NCBI RefSeq assembly: GCF_000234095.1
Contig: NZ_JH376800.1
Location: forward strand, 62,001 to 126,000
Direction: 5' to 3'
Length of the DNA stretch: 64,000 nt
From: Centipeda infelix ATCC 43532
Lineage (GTDB): Bacteria; Bacillota; Negativicutes; Selenomonadales; Selenomonadaceae
The notes beneath the pieces are model-generated. The model saw only the letters and a list, made by a program, of their open reading frames with translations, made no database searches and was not told the DNA's origin. Numbering within the stretch: position 1 is the first letter of the stretch; each line of letters opens with the position of its first letter. The position numbers and the translations under genes are program-made. Positions 1-7,568 of this stretch are shown piece after piece.

Positions 1-30
1 CTCCACTTGTGCGTAGAATAAGAGAACAGG

Positions 31-402
31 TTAGCCCTCAATGGGGAAATAATCTGCCGGAACGGGCGCAAGGATGCCGACGAAGATAAAGTCCTCCGTA
101 CCCGTGTTCTTCATGCCGTGACACATGCCTTTCGCCGAGACGATGATATCGCCCTTTGTGATGGGACGCTGCTCATTGGGCGTGGGATAGAATACGCCCT
201 CACCCTGTATGCAGATCCAGATATCATCCGCCTTGGCATGTCCGTGCGGCTTGATTTCCTGTCCCGGCTTTAATACCCAGACCACACCGCTCGTCGAATC
301 GGTGCTGTAGATCGGTGTGCGTGTGGCGACGTCGCCCTTCTTTGCCACATCGGCGAGACGATAGCGGCGCGTCTCAAAGTCGTTTGTAATCGATGTGCTC
401 AT
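31..402 (-). CDS. small cupin-domain protein
   Basis: This 123-residue protein is a single cupin beta-barrel. The first cupin motif is visible as the stretch PHGHAKADDIWICIQGEG and the second as the later GMCHGMKNTG segment, so two histidines and one more histidine are available for metal binding, as is usual for the family. The reading frame is open six codons further upstream, but the ATG at 402 is preceded by GGAGGAG at the right distance, so I use it. There is no signal peptide, so it should be cytoplasmic. The substrate cannot be told: small cupins of this kind include sugar isomerases, dioxygenases and regulatory sensors. It is a single minus-strand gene with no functional partner visible in the window. 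Confidence 0.8.
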   Translation of the reverse strand: MSTSITNDFETRRYRLADVAKKGDVATRTPIYSTDSTSGVVWVLKPGQEIKPHGHAKADDIWICIQGEGVFYPTPNEQRPITKGDIIVSAKGMCHGMKNTGTEDFIFVGILAPVPADYFPIEG

Positions 403-484
403 GATGGATTCTCCTCCCATTTGTTCGTTTGTAAAAATATTCTCTATATATTATGATTCGTCGTTGGATATAGATATCCTGCCA

Positions 485-533
485 CAATAAAGAACGGGTC
501 TGCTTGAAAGATGATATCCTCCAAGCAGACCCG
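485..533 (-). terminator. rho-independent terminator of the Cys-rich gene
   Basis: A 12-bp perfect inverted repeat (495-506 with 522-533) is followed on the minus strand by a T-rich run. It lies just after the stop codon of the small Cys-rich protein gene. Confidence 0.75.
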
Positions 534-548
534 CTCGTTCACTCAATA

Positions 549-773
549 TCAGCGTCCACAGCCACAGCCGCCGCGTCTCTGATTTGCGCATGCACCGCGT
601 GATGTCTGTGCGCAGTCGCCATCGTAGCAGTAACCTGCATTGCCGCCATAGCAGTACGCCGTGTTCTGACGCTGCGGCAGCTCGCACGCGCCGTCCTCGC
701 AGCCATAGGCGAGTACCTGTGCACCTGTGGCGAGGATGAGCCCCGCAAACAGTCCTGCAATCATCTTTTTCAT
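549..773 (-). CDS. small exported Cys-rich protein
   Basis: I do not recognise this 74-residue protein. It starts with a clear Sec signal peptide (MKKMIAGLFAGLILATG, cleavage probably after VLA). The mature part of about 50 residues holds eight cysteines among many Gly, Tyr and Asp residues and ends in an Arg/Gly/Cys-rich tail. Such a composition fits a disulphide-rich or metal-binding envelope protein. Of two close ATG codons, the one at 773 is chosen because GGGAGG lies 8 bases before it, while the ATG at 779 is only two bases from the ribosome site. It is divergent from the His-tailed NifX-type gene, and the two share a short promoter region, so a common metal- or redox-related role is possible but unproven. 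Confidence 0.7.
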   Translation of the reverse strand: MKKMIAGLFAGLILATGAQVLAYGCEDGACELPQRQNTAYCYGGNAGYCYDGDCAQTSRGACANQRRGGCGCGR

Positions 774-847
774 AACCATTTCCTCCCAAAATATAATGGA
801 TTCTTACCTCTATTCTATCATACTTGTCAATCGCAAGAAAAATATAA

Positions 848-876
848 TTGACATATGCCGAAAACTTTGTTAAGAT
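848..876 (+). promoter_or_regulatory. sigma-70 type promoter for the DUF134/NifX gene
   Basis: TTGACA at 848-853 and TAAGAT at 871-876 are separated by 17 bases. The start of transcription would fall near 883, inside the palindrome at 882-895. Confidence 0.6.
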
Positions 877-881
877 TATAA

Positions 882-895
882 CTGTCATATGACAG
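882..895. promoter_or_regulatory. 14-bp perfect palindrome, candidate operator
   Basis: CTGTCATATGACAG is a perfect palindrome placed at the expected transcription start and just before the ribosome site of the next gene. A related half site, TGACATATG, overlaps the -35 box upstream. This is the geometry of a repressor site. The product of the following gene has a DNA-binding-like N-terminal domain, so self-regulation is one possibility. Confidence 0.4.
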
Positions 896-908
896 AAAAG
901 GAGGAGCT

Positions 909-1778
909 ATGCCGCGACCAAAGAGATGTCGACGCATCGGCGCTTATCCGGATTTTTGGAGTTTTGCGCCGGAGGATGCGGAAGAGGAGACGGAGGAGTC
1001 CGTTATCCTCCAGTTGGATGAGCTCGAGACGATCCGTCAGATCGACTATGGGCGACAGACGCAGGAGGAATGTGCCGCCGCGATGGGCGTGTCCCGTGCG
1101 ACGGTGACGAGCATCTACGAGGCGGCGCGCTACAAGCTCGCGGAGGCAATCATCTGTGGGAAGCGCATCCACATTGCGGGCGGCGCATACCGGATCGAAC
1201 ATCCGACAGTCCTCGGGATTCAGGATAAAGGAGAGCATACAATGAGAATCGCAGTACCTTATGAAAATGAGAAGATTGAGCAGCATTTCGGCAGAGCAAA
1301 ACAGTTCAAGTTCTATGATGTCGAGGACGGTACAGTGCAGGCCTCGGAAGTTGTGGACACGGTCGGTGAGGGGCATGGCGCACTCGCGAGCTTCCTCCAC
1401 AACGCGAAAGCGGATGTTGTGATCTGTGGCGGCATCGGCGCGGGTGCACAGACGGCACTTGCAGAGGCGGGCATTACGCTCGTATCCGGCGTGAAGGGCA
1501 GCGCGGATGAGGTCGTGCAGCAGCATCTCGCGGGAACGCTTGAGCGAAGCGCGGATGAGGGCAAGTGCACGCACCGCCACCAGCATCAGCACGGCAAGGA
1601 TCATGCACACGGGCATGGCTGCGGTCATGAGGGGCATGAAGGTCACGGCTGTGGACACGGCACACATGAGGGCCATGAGGGGCACGAAGGTCATAAAGGG
1701 CATGGTCCTCACGGTGGTCATGGCTCTCATGGCGGACATGGTGGACACGGTCCTCATGGCGGACACGGCGCACACTGA
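909..1778 (+). CDS. DUF134 / NifX-type (FeMo-cofactor family) fusion with His-rich tail
   Basis: This 289-residue protein has three parts. Residues 1-105 match the DUF134 family: an MPRPKRCRRI start and a helix-turn-helix-like region (TQEECAAAMGVSRATVTSIYEAA). Residues 112-215 are a dinitrogenase iron-molybdenum cofactor (NifX/NifB C-terminal) domain, with HFGRAKQF and the Gly-rich VICGGIGAGA. Residues 220-289 form a Gly/His tail with 24 histidines and three cysteines. The start at 909 has AAAGGAGGAG before it. A second strong ribosome site, AAAGGAGAG, lies 6 bases before an in-frame ATG at 1242, exactly where a stand-alone NifX-type protein would begin, so a short second product is likely. 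No nif genes are nearby; proteins of this family without nitrogenase are of unknown function. The tail suggests binding of nickel, cobalt, zinc or copper (inference). Confidence 0.8.
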   Translation: MPRPKRCRRIGAYPDFWSFAPEDAEEETEESVILQLDELETIRQIDYGRQTQEECAAAMGVSRATVTSIYEAARYKLAEAIICGKRIHIAGGAYRIEHPTVLGIQDKGEHTMRIAVPYENEKIEQHFGRAKQFKFYDVEDGTVQASEVVDTVGEGHGALASFLHNAKADVVICGGIGAGAQTALAEAGITLVSGVKGSADEVVQQHLAGTLERSADEGKCTHRHQHQHGKDHAHGHGCGHEGHEGHGCGHGTHEGHEGHEGHKGHGPHGGHGSHGGHGGHGPHGGHGAH

Positions 1779-1794
1779 GCTTACACAATGGAAA

Positions 1795-1818
1795 GCACCG
1801 CTTCGGCGGTGTTTTTTT
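1795..1818 (+). terminator. terminator after the NifX-type gene
   Basis: CACCGC and GCGGTG pair around a TTCG tetraloop and are followed by seven T residues. Confidence 0.85.
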
Positions 1819-2140
1819 GTTGGAATAAACATAGTTAAAAATTATATATAAAATATGATTATGAACTATACTGTTATAAAATACAAAAATAAACTAGAAT
1901 TGATTTCTGAAGAAAATATGAATAGCTATATTCTCAATAGCTTGATATAATTGAGAATATAGATGAGAACGAATATGTATACCTATAAGATTCCTATGGA
2001 TGAATGAAAACGTGAATTTGATTCATAATTATTGTTTATGATTTTTGTAAAAACCTCTTGATTTTTTGAAAGGACTGTTATATTATATACATGAATCAAA
2101 CAACAAAGATATTCACGTTGATATATAGGAGAGTATTCTT
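1819..2140. other. AT-rich intergenic region with a long hairpin
   Basis: No gene is visible in this AT-rich stretch. It contains a 13-bp perfect inverted repeat with an 11-base spacer (1926-1938 with 1950-1962) that has no T-run after it, so it is not a terminator. Near the right end is the promoter of the flavodoxin gene, and just before that an AT-rich stretch (about 2015-2040) loosely resembling an iron-regulator (Fur) site, which cannot be settled by eye. Confidence 0.5.
2058..2086 (+). promoter_or_regulatory. promoter of the flavodoxin-hutW operon
   Basis: TTGATT at 2058-2063 and TATTAT at 2081-2086 lie 17 bases apart, about 55 bases before the flavodoxin start codon. Confidence 0.5.
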
Positions 2141-2641
2141 ATGGGAAACGATATTGCAGTGATCTACTCCTCGCGTACGGGGAATACGAAAAAAGTCGCG
2201 GAGCGTCTGGCGGAGGCACTCGACGCATCCTGCCACAGCGTCAAGGATACGTCGGCAGTGCCCGAGGGTGCGACGCTCTGCATCGGCACATGGATTGACC
2301 GTGGGACGGCGGATGCTGCGGCGAAGAAGTACATTGAGAGTCTGCGCGGGCGGCGCGTCTTCATCTATGGCACGCTTGGCGCGGAGCCGGATTCGGAGCA
2401 CTGTGCGAAGTGCATCGAAAATATCCGTGCACTCTTTGACCCGTCCAATGAGATTCTGGGCGCGATTCTCGTGCAGGGCGCGATTGACCCGATGCTCATC
2501 GAGATGTTCAAGAGTATGCCGAAGGACAATGTGCATGCGTTCACTGAGGAGAATGCGGTGCGCTATGCGGCGGCAGCAAGTCACCCGGATGAAAATGATT
2601 TCGCGCAGGTCATTGCAGCGGCAAAGGAGGCATTGGCATGA
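2141..2641 (+). CDS. flavodoxin-like protein (HmuF type)
   Basis: The protein (166 residues) has the flavodoxin fold signature: the FMN phosphate loop SSRTGNT near residues 10-15, then a Trp at the start of the second loop and a GTLGAEPDSEHC loop. A TATAGGAGAG ribosome site precedes the ATG. Its stop codon overlaps the start of the next gene in ATGA (2638-2641), so the two are translationally coupled. The partner is a HutW/ChuW-type radical SAM enzyme; in Fusobacterium nucleatum a flavodoxin (HmuF) works with the radical SAM protein HmuW in anaerobic haem breakdown. By that analogy this protein would supply electrons to the radical SAM enzyme or reduce its tetrapyrrole product. Assignment to this role rests on the pairing; the fold itself is secure. 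Confidence 0.75.
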   Translation: MGNDIAVIYSSRTGNTKKVAERLAEALDASCHSVKDTSAVPEGATLCIGTWIDRGTADAAAKKYIESLRGRRVFIYGTLGAEPDSEHCAKCIENIRALFDPSNEILGAILVQGAIDPMLIEMFKSMPKDNVHAFTEENAVRYAAAASHPDENDFAQVIAAAKEALA

Positions 2642-4290
2642 ATACGTTTGAGACGAAACTCGCAGCACTCTCGGAGGAGGCACGCGGCTGGCTGCTTGGC
2701 ACGAAGTCGGAGAACCCGCTCGGCTGTGCCTTTACGAAGAAGCGTGTCGTGCATCCCGGTGCGGGCGGCAAGCGCATGATCGGGGACAAGGCGGAGCAGG
2801 CGCAGATCTGGGCGGAGCTGATGGCGCAGACCCCCGACCCTGCCGATGAGCGTGCGGTCTACATCCACATCCCGTTCTGTGACAAGAAATGCAGCTACTG
2901 CGGCTTCTTCCAGAATTTCACGCGTGAGGAGGCGGTGCATCACTATGTCGACGTCCTCATCGACGAGATCGAGGCGGCGGCGGATACGCCGTATGTGACG
3001 GGCGCGCCGTTCCAAGCCGTATTCTTCGGCGGCGGCACACCGACGGCACTCAGTGATGCGGATCTCGCACGGCTCGTGCGTACGGTGCGCGAGCGTCTGC
3101 CGCTGACGAGTGATTGCGAGATCACGCTTGAGGGACGCATTCACGATCTCAGCGAGAGCAAGGTAGAGGCTGCGATGCGCGCGGGCATCAATCGGTTTTC
3201 GCTTGGCGTGCAGTCCTTTGACACGCGCGTCCGTCAGTCGATCGGACGCATCGATGACCGCGAGACGGTGATTGAGACGCTGCGCCGCATGGTGGAAAAG
3301 CAGGGCGCGGTCGTCATTGCAGACCTCATCTATGGGCTGCCCTATCAGTCGATGGAGATCTGGGAGAACGACGTGCGTACGCAGTTCGAGCTCGGCATTG
3401 CGGGCGGCGATCTCTATCAGCTCAACGTCTTCCCGGGCAGCGAGCTCGCACGCCGCATCGATGCGGGGGATCTGCCGATGCTCCCGACAACGGAGGAACA
3501 GGCGGAGTATTTCAAGCGCGGGCTTGAGATTGTCGCGGAGTATCCGATGGCGCGCCGCATCGACACGACGCATTGGACGACGGACCACCGCGAGCGGAGC
3601 CTCTACAACACGCTCGCCAAGCGCGGCAATGACGTTCTCGCGTTCGGCTCGGGAGCGGGCGGCTTCATCGGTCAGATGATGTGGCGCAACCACGGTGCGC
3701 TTGCACCCTATGAGAAGATGGTGGAGGAGGGCACGAAGCCGTTCCAGTTCATGGGCGAGCAGGCGGATGAGCATCGTATGCACAGCGAGATCGGCGATCA
3801 GATCGAGCACGGCTACCTGTACGCACCGTTCTTCGAGAAGAAGTACGGTGTCAATCTCCTCACCGAACTCGAGCCGCTTCTTGTCGCATGGGCGGAGAAT
3901 GGTCTCGTTACGCGTACGGCGACGGGATTCCGTTTGACGCTTGCAGGTGAGTTCTGGCACGACAACCTCATCCAGGCCTTCCTCGAGGCGTATGCGCTCA
4001 CGCAGGAGGATGAGGTGAAGCTTCGTCAGGAGAATGTCGCCCTGCAGGACATGATTCCGAAGTCTGTGCGCTCCATGCTCGAGGCGATGTTCCCCGACGG
4101 GATGCCCCCGCAGATGGCGGCGGCACTCTCGGGTAAGCCGACCCCCGAGCTCGAGAACCATCCGCATATGCAAATGCTGCGGAATCTCATCGAAAAGGAA
4201 CGGGAGAAGGAGCGTACTGCAGACCGTTCCGCCCTCGATCTCAATACGGTCATGCGCACGCAGTCGCGTGACCTTGAAAAAGCTGTGTAA
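2638..4290 (+). CDS. hutW: HutW/ChuW-type anaerobic haem-degrading radical SAM enzyme
   Basis: This 550-residue protein belongs to the HemN-like radical SAM group. The iron-sulphur motif CDKKCSYC (Cys81, Cys85, Cys88) follows the HemN-type lead-in YIHIPF, and the AdoMet-binding FFGGGTPT follows. Unlike coproporphyrinogen oxidase HemN it has the later segment FGSGAGGFIG and a long C-terminal extension, both typical of the HutW/ChuW family, which opens the haem ring without oxygen by radical methyl transfer and frees the iron. It overlaps the flavodoxin gene by 4 bases. No haem receptor or ABC importer is in the window. The enzyme should be cytoplasmic. It could still be a plain HemN paralogue, but the length and pairing argue against that. 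Confidence 0.8.
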   Translation: MNTFETKLAALSEEARGWLLGTKSENPLGCAFTKKRVVHPGAGGKRMIGDKAEQAQIWAELMAQTPDPADERAVYIHIPFCDKKCSYCGFFQNFTREEAVHHYVDVLIDEIEAAADTPYVTGAPFQAVFFGGGTPTALSDADLARLVRTVRERLPLTSDCEITLEGRIHDLSESKVEAAMRAGINRFSLGVQSFDTRVRQSIGRIDDRETVIETLRRMVEKQGAVVIADLIYGLPYQSMEIWENDVRTQFELGIAGGDLYQLNVFPGSELARRIDAGDLPMLPTTEEQAEYFKRGLEIVAEYPMARRIDTTHWTTDHRERSLYNTLAKRGNDVLAFGSGAGGFIGQMMWRNHGALAPYEKMVEEGTKPFQFMGEQADEHRMHSEIGDQIEHGYLYAPFFEKKYGVNLLTELEPLLVAWAENGLVTRTATGFRLTLAGEFWHDNLIQAFLEAYALTQEDEVKLRQENVALQDMIPKSVRSMLEAMFPDGMPPQMAAALSGKPTPELENHPHMQMLRNLIEKEREKERTADRSALDLNTVMRTQSRDLEKAV

Positions 4291-4316
4291 TATAACATAT
4301 AGAAAGACCCCATGAG

Positions 4317-4378
4317 CTAAAACAGGTGTTGTTTGTTGCATAAATGAGAGGCGACAGCACCTGTTTTAGTTTAAATTT
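4317..4378 (+). terminator. terminator after hutW
   Basis: A 15-bp inverted repeat with one mismatch (4317-4331 with 4355-4369) is followed by a T-rich tail. Confidence 0.7.
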
Positions 4379-4465
4379 TTACACAGCATTGACAATGAAT
4401 GTCTTTATTGTTAGGATATCAAACTCTGGTTTGAAAAGACACTGATCTTTCAGCCGTAATATCTG

Positions 4466-4505
4466 CAATGAAAAATCCCCGCACATTGGCGGGGATTTTT
4501 CATTG
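4466..4505. terminator. bidirectional terminator overlapping the mutY stop
   Basis: A near-perfect palindrome with a GC core (CCCCGC / GCGGGG) flanked by A and T runs. It overlaps the TGA stop codon of mutY at 4500-4502, so the last bases of the gene form part of the stem. Confidence 0.8.
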
Positions 4506-5606
4506 CGGCGTAAAGTATCCGAATGCCGTAGGGATGCTGTACGTATCGGCAAGCTCTGCACGGCGCACCCAGAGGAGGGAAGCTGGCGCATCTGTTCTGT
4601 CCTCGGCGGCCATGAGCGGCGGTTCGTTCGTGTCGGCGACCGTGACCGCCCAGCCCGTCAGCTCCCACTCAATATGCGAGAAGATGTGACGTGCAGACGG
4701 GAGCGGCACAATGTCGCGCACATCGAAGCCCTCTGATTCGAGGAGGGCGCGGACAGCACGTTGCGACAGCTTTCCTTCGAGATTCGGATATTCCCAAAGA
4801 CCTGCGAGGAGACCACGCGCGGGTCTTTTTCGTATGGCGATTTTCTCACCGCAGGAGAGGAGGAGGACGGTGCGCCGTTCTTTGCGGCGCGCCTTGAGTG
4901 CCGTCTTGACGGGATAGTCCTGCTCCGTGCCGCGATCATGAGCGAGACAGAGCTGCGCGGCGGGGCACGCATGGCAGAGCGGCACTCCGTTCGGCAGACA
5001 GACGGTCGCACCGAGATCCATGAATGCCTCGTTGAGAAGTCCTGCGTCGCGTCCCGTGGGATAGGAGGGGGCGAGCGCCGCCTCAAGCGCACGCTTTGAT
5101 GTGTCCTTTGCAATGTCGATGGAGTTCGCCGTGATGCGTGCGGCGATGCGCAGGAAGTTGCCGTCGACGGCGGGGCGCGGCTGTCCATAGGCGAATGAAG
5201 CAATCGCGCTTGCCGTATAGCGTCCGATGCCGGGGAGGGCGAGCAGCTCGTCGAAGTCGCGCGGCAGGTCGCCGCCGTGCTCTGTCACGATTGCCTGTGC
5301 CGCACGTTTGAGGTTGCGGGCGCGGCTGTAGTAGCCGAGCCCCTGCCAGAGTTTCATGAGTGCGTCGTCGTCCACGGCGGCGAGGGCGCGGACGCTCGGC
5401 AGGGCTTCGAGAAAGCGCAGATAGTAGCTGCGGACGACGGCGGCGCGTGTCTGTTGGAGCATGATCTCCGAGATCCAGACGTGATAGGGCGTCGGTTCGT
5501 CGCGCCACGGTAGATCGCGTGTGTCGGGTGCGGATTTGCGCCAAGCAAGCAGCGTATTGCAGAGGGCGGGAAAGATGGAGTCGCCCGTCCATGGTAAAAT
5601 TTTCAT
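4500..5606 (-). CDS. mutY: A/G-specific adenine glycosylase MutY
   Basis: MutY removes adenine mispaired with 8-oxoguanine. The 368-residue protein has the HhH-GPD core (LPGIGRYTASAI, residues 124-135), the catalytic Glu47 in WISEIMLQQT and Asp148 in PAVDGN. The iron-sulphur ligands are Cys203, Cys211, Cys214 and Cys220, giving a spacing of 7-2-5; the classic E. coli spacing is 6-2-5, so there is one extra residue in the first gap. The C-terminal NUDIX-like 8-oxoG recognition domain (about residues 240-365) is present. The start at 5606 has AGGAGA nine bases before it. It is a single gene, divergent from serS and ended by the palindromic terminator. Confidence 0.95.
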   Translation of the reverse strand: MKILPWTGDSIFPALCNTLLAWRKSAPDTRDLPWRDEPTPYHVWISEIMLQQTRAAVVRSYYLRFLEALPSVRALAAVDDDALMKLWQGLGYYSRARNLKRAAQAIVTEHGGDLPRDFDELLALPGIGRYTASAIASFAYGQPRPAVDGNFLRIAARITANSIDIAKDTSKRALEAALAPSYPTGRDAGLLNEAFMDLGATVCLPNGVPLCHACPAAQLCLAHDRGTEQDYPVKTALKARRKERRTVLLLSCGEKIAIRKRPARGLLAGLWEYPNLEGKLSQRAVRALLESEGFDVRDIVPLPSARHIFSHIEWELTGWAVTVADTNEPPLMAAEDRTDAPASLLWVRRAELADTYSIPTAFGYFTPQ

Positions 5607-5676
5607 TAGAGTGCTCTCCTTTTCGCGTTGATTTTACTATACCTGTGTGAAACAGGGATGAAGATGTGGGCTTTTC

Positions 5677-5705
5677 TTTACAAAGTGCGCCCTTTGTACT
5701 ATGAT
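5677..5705 (+). promoter_or_regulatory. promoter of the serS-mla operon
   Basis: TTTACA (5677-5682) and TATGAT (5700-5705) are 17 bases apart. No further terminator is seen until 11748, so this promoter may drive all seven genes. The leader is too short for a T-box. Confidence 0.6.
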
Positions 5706-5740
5706 AGCAGATAACAAACTATATGATGGAGTGATTTCTG

Positions 5741-7012
5741 ATGTTGGATATGAAATTTGTGCGCGAGAATCTGTCGGCGGTGCAGGAGATGCTGAAAAAC
5801 CGCTGCAGCGCGCTCGATCTTTCGCCGTTTGCGGCACTGGATGAACGTCGGCGTGCGATCTTGCAGGACGTGGAGGAGAAGAAGGCACGGCGCAATGCCG
5901 TATCGAAGGAGATCGGCGTACGCAAGAAGGCGGGCGAGAGCGCGGATGATGTGGTCGCTGAGATGCGTGCGCTTGGCGATGAGATTACGGCGCTCGATGA
6001 GGAGCTGCGCACGGTCGAGCAAAACCTGCGTGAGCTGCTGCTCCAGATTCCGAATATGCCGAAGGCGGACGTCCCAATCGGAAAGGACGATACAGAGAAT
6101 CCCGAGGTGCGCCGTTGGGGCACGCCTCGTACATTTGATTTCGAACCGCAAGCGCATTGGGACATCGGCGAGAAGCTCGGTGTGCTTGATGCGGAGCGTG
6201 CGGCGAAGGTCACGGGGGCGCGCTTCACGTTCTACAAGGGGCTCGGGGCACGGCTTGAACGCGCGTGCATCAACTTCATGATGGACCTCCACGCGGAGAA
6301 GCACGGCTACACGGAGATGCTTGCGCCCTACATCGTGAACGAGGCAAGCATGGTCGGGACAGGGCAGCTGCCGAAGTTCGCGGAGGATATGTTCAAGCTC
6401 GACGGGCTCGACTACTACCTCGTGCCGACGGCGGAAGTGCCGACGACGAACTATCACCGCGACGAGATCCTGGATGCGGAGCAGCTGCCGGAGTACTATA
6501 CCTCCTATACGGCATGCTTCCGTGCGGAGGCAGGCAGTGCGGGACGCGACACGCGTGGGCTGATCCGTCAACACCAGTTCAACAAGGTGGAGCTGATCAA
6601 ATTTGTCGCACCTGAGACGAGTTGGGACGAGCTTGAGACGATGGTGGAGGCGGCGGAGGATGTGCTGAGGACGCTCGAACTGCCGTACCGTGTCGTGCAG
6701 CTCTGCACGGGCGACATGAGCTTTACCTCGGCGAAGACCTACGATATCGAGGTCTGGATGCCCGCGCAGGACAAATACCGCGAGATCTCGTCCTGCTCGA
6801 ACTGTACGGATTATCAGGCACGCCGCGCGAACATCAAGTATCGTCCCGAGCGCGGGGCAAAGCCCGCCTTCCTCCACACGCTGAACGGTTCGGGCGTTGC
6901 AGTTGGCCGCACGGTGGCGGCGATTCTCGAGAACTATCAGCAGGCGGACGGTTCTGTTATTGTGCCGAAGGCGCTCGTGCCGTATATGGGCGGCGTTACG
7001 GTCATTCGATGA
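5741..7012 (+). CDS. serS: seryl-tRNA synthetase
   Basis: The 423-residue protein charges tRNA-Ser with serine. It has the expected N-terminal coiled-coil arm that grips the tRNA (about residues 25-105), then the class II core with TAEVPTT, the motif 2 region around [15 protein letters not shown], and motif 3 near [18 protein letters not shown]. The length is normal for the family. The stop codon overlaps the next start in ATGA (7009-7012). It is the first gene of a run that continues into lipid A and outer-membrane lipid-transport genes. Confidence 0.97.
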   Translation: MLDMKFVRENLSAVQEMLKNRCSALDLSPFAALDERRRAILQDVEEKKARRNAVSKEIGVRKKAGESADDVVAEMRALGDEITALDEELRTVEQNLRELLLQIPNMPKADVPIGKDDTENPEVRRWGTPRTFDFEPQAHWDIGEKLGVLDAERAAKVTGARFTFYKGLGARLERACINFMMDLHAEKHGYTEMLAPYIVNEASMVGTGQLPKFAEDMFKLDGLDYYLVPTAEVPTTNYHRDEILDAEQLPEYYTSYTACFRAEAGSAGRDTRGLIRQHQFNKVELIKFVAPETSWDELETMVEAAEDVLRTLELPYRVVQLCTGDMSFTSAKTYDIEVWMPAQDKYREISSCSNCTDYQARRANIKYRPERGAKPAFLHTLNGSGVAVGRTVAAILENYQQADGSVIVPKALVPYMGGVTVIR

Positions 7013-7563
7013 AAAAGATTGTTGTCGGCATCACGGGCGCAAGCGGCAGTGTATACGCCGTTCGACTGATTGATGTTCTGCGGGAACAGGGCATCGAGGT
7101 GCACGCTGTCGTGACGGACAGCGGACAGCGCGTGCTGGACTACGAGTGCGGCATGACGATGGAGGAGCTTTCGCTGCGCGTCGATGTTCTCTACCCGAAT
7201 ACGGACGTGGGCGCGGCAATTGCAAGCGGCTCGTTCCGCATGGATGCGATGGTCGTCCTGCCCTGCTCGATGAAGACGGCGGGTGCAATCGCCCACGGCG
7301 TGACGGACGATCTCTTAACGCGTGCGGCGGATGTGACGCTCAAGGAGGGGCGGCGGCTGCTTCTCGTGCCGCGCGAGACACCCATGCATGAGATTCATCT
7401 TGAGAACCTGCTGCGGCTCGCACGTGCAGGGGCGATCATCATGCCTGCTGCGCCCGGCTTTTATCATCGCCCCGAGACGCTCGATGATCTCGTGAATATG
7501 ATGGTGGGCAAGATCCTCGACCGTCTCGGCATCGAGGCGGAGCTCTTTACACGTTGGAGGTGA
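7009..7563 (+). CDS. ubiX: flavin prenyltransferase UbiX/Pad1
   Basis: The enzyme adds a dimethylallyl group to FMN to make the prenylated flavin cofactor used by UbiD-type decarboxylases. The 184-residue protein begins with the family signature [11 protein letters not shown] and ends with the [13 protein letters not shown] segment that lines the FMN site; [15 protein letters not shown] is also typical. It is coupled to serS by a 4-base overlap. No ubiD is in the window, so the client decarboxylase must be elsewhere. Confidence 0.93.
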   Translation: MKKIVVGITGASGSVYAVRLIDVLREQGIEVHAVVTDSGQRVLDYECGMTMEELSLRVDVLYPNTDVGAAIASGSFRMDAMVVLPCSMKTAGAIAHGVTDDLLTRAADVTLKEGRRLLLVPRETPMHEIHLENLLRLARAGAIIMPAAPGFYHRPETLDDLVNMMVGKILDRLGIEAELFTRWR

Positions 7564-7568
7564 CGGAT

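Noticed and set aside
451-888. Minus-strand frame of 145 codons across the Cys-rich gene and promoter region
   Set aside because: It crosses the terminator and the promoter and lacks any recognisable domain.
2015-2040. Fur box before the flavodoxin-hutW operon
   Set aside because: The AT-rich stretch matches the consensus only loosely; in such base composition the match has little weight.
4983-5000. A frameshift or insertion in mutY at the iron-sulphur cluster
   Set aside because: The extra residue between the first two Cys is in frame, and the CLPNG form is plausible for clostridial MutY; the rest of the gene is intact.
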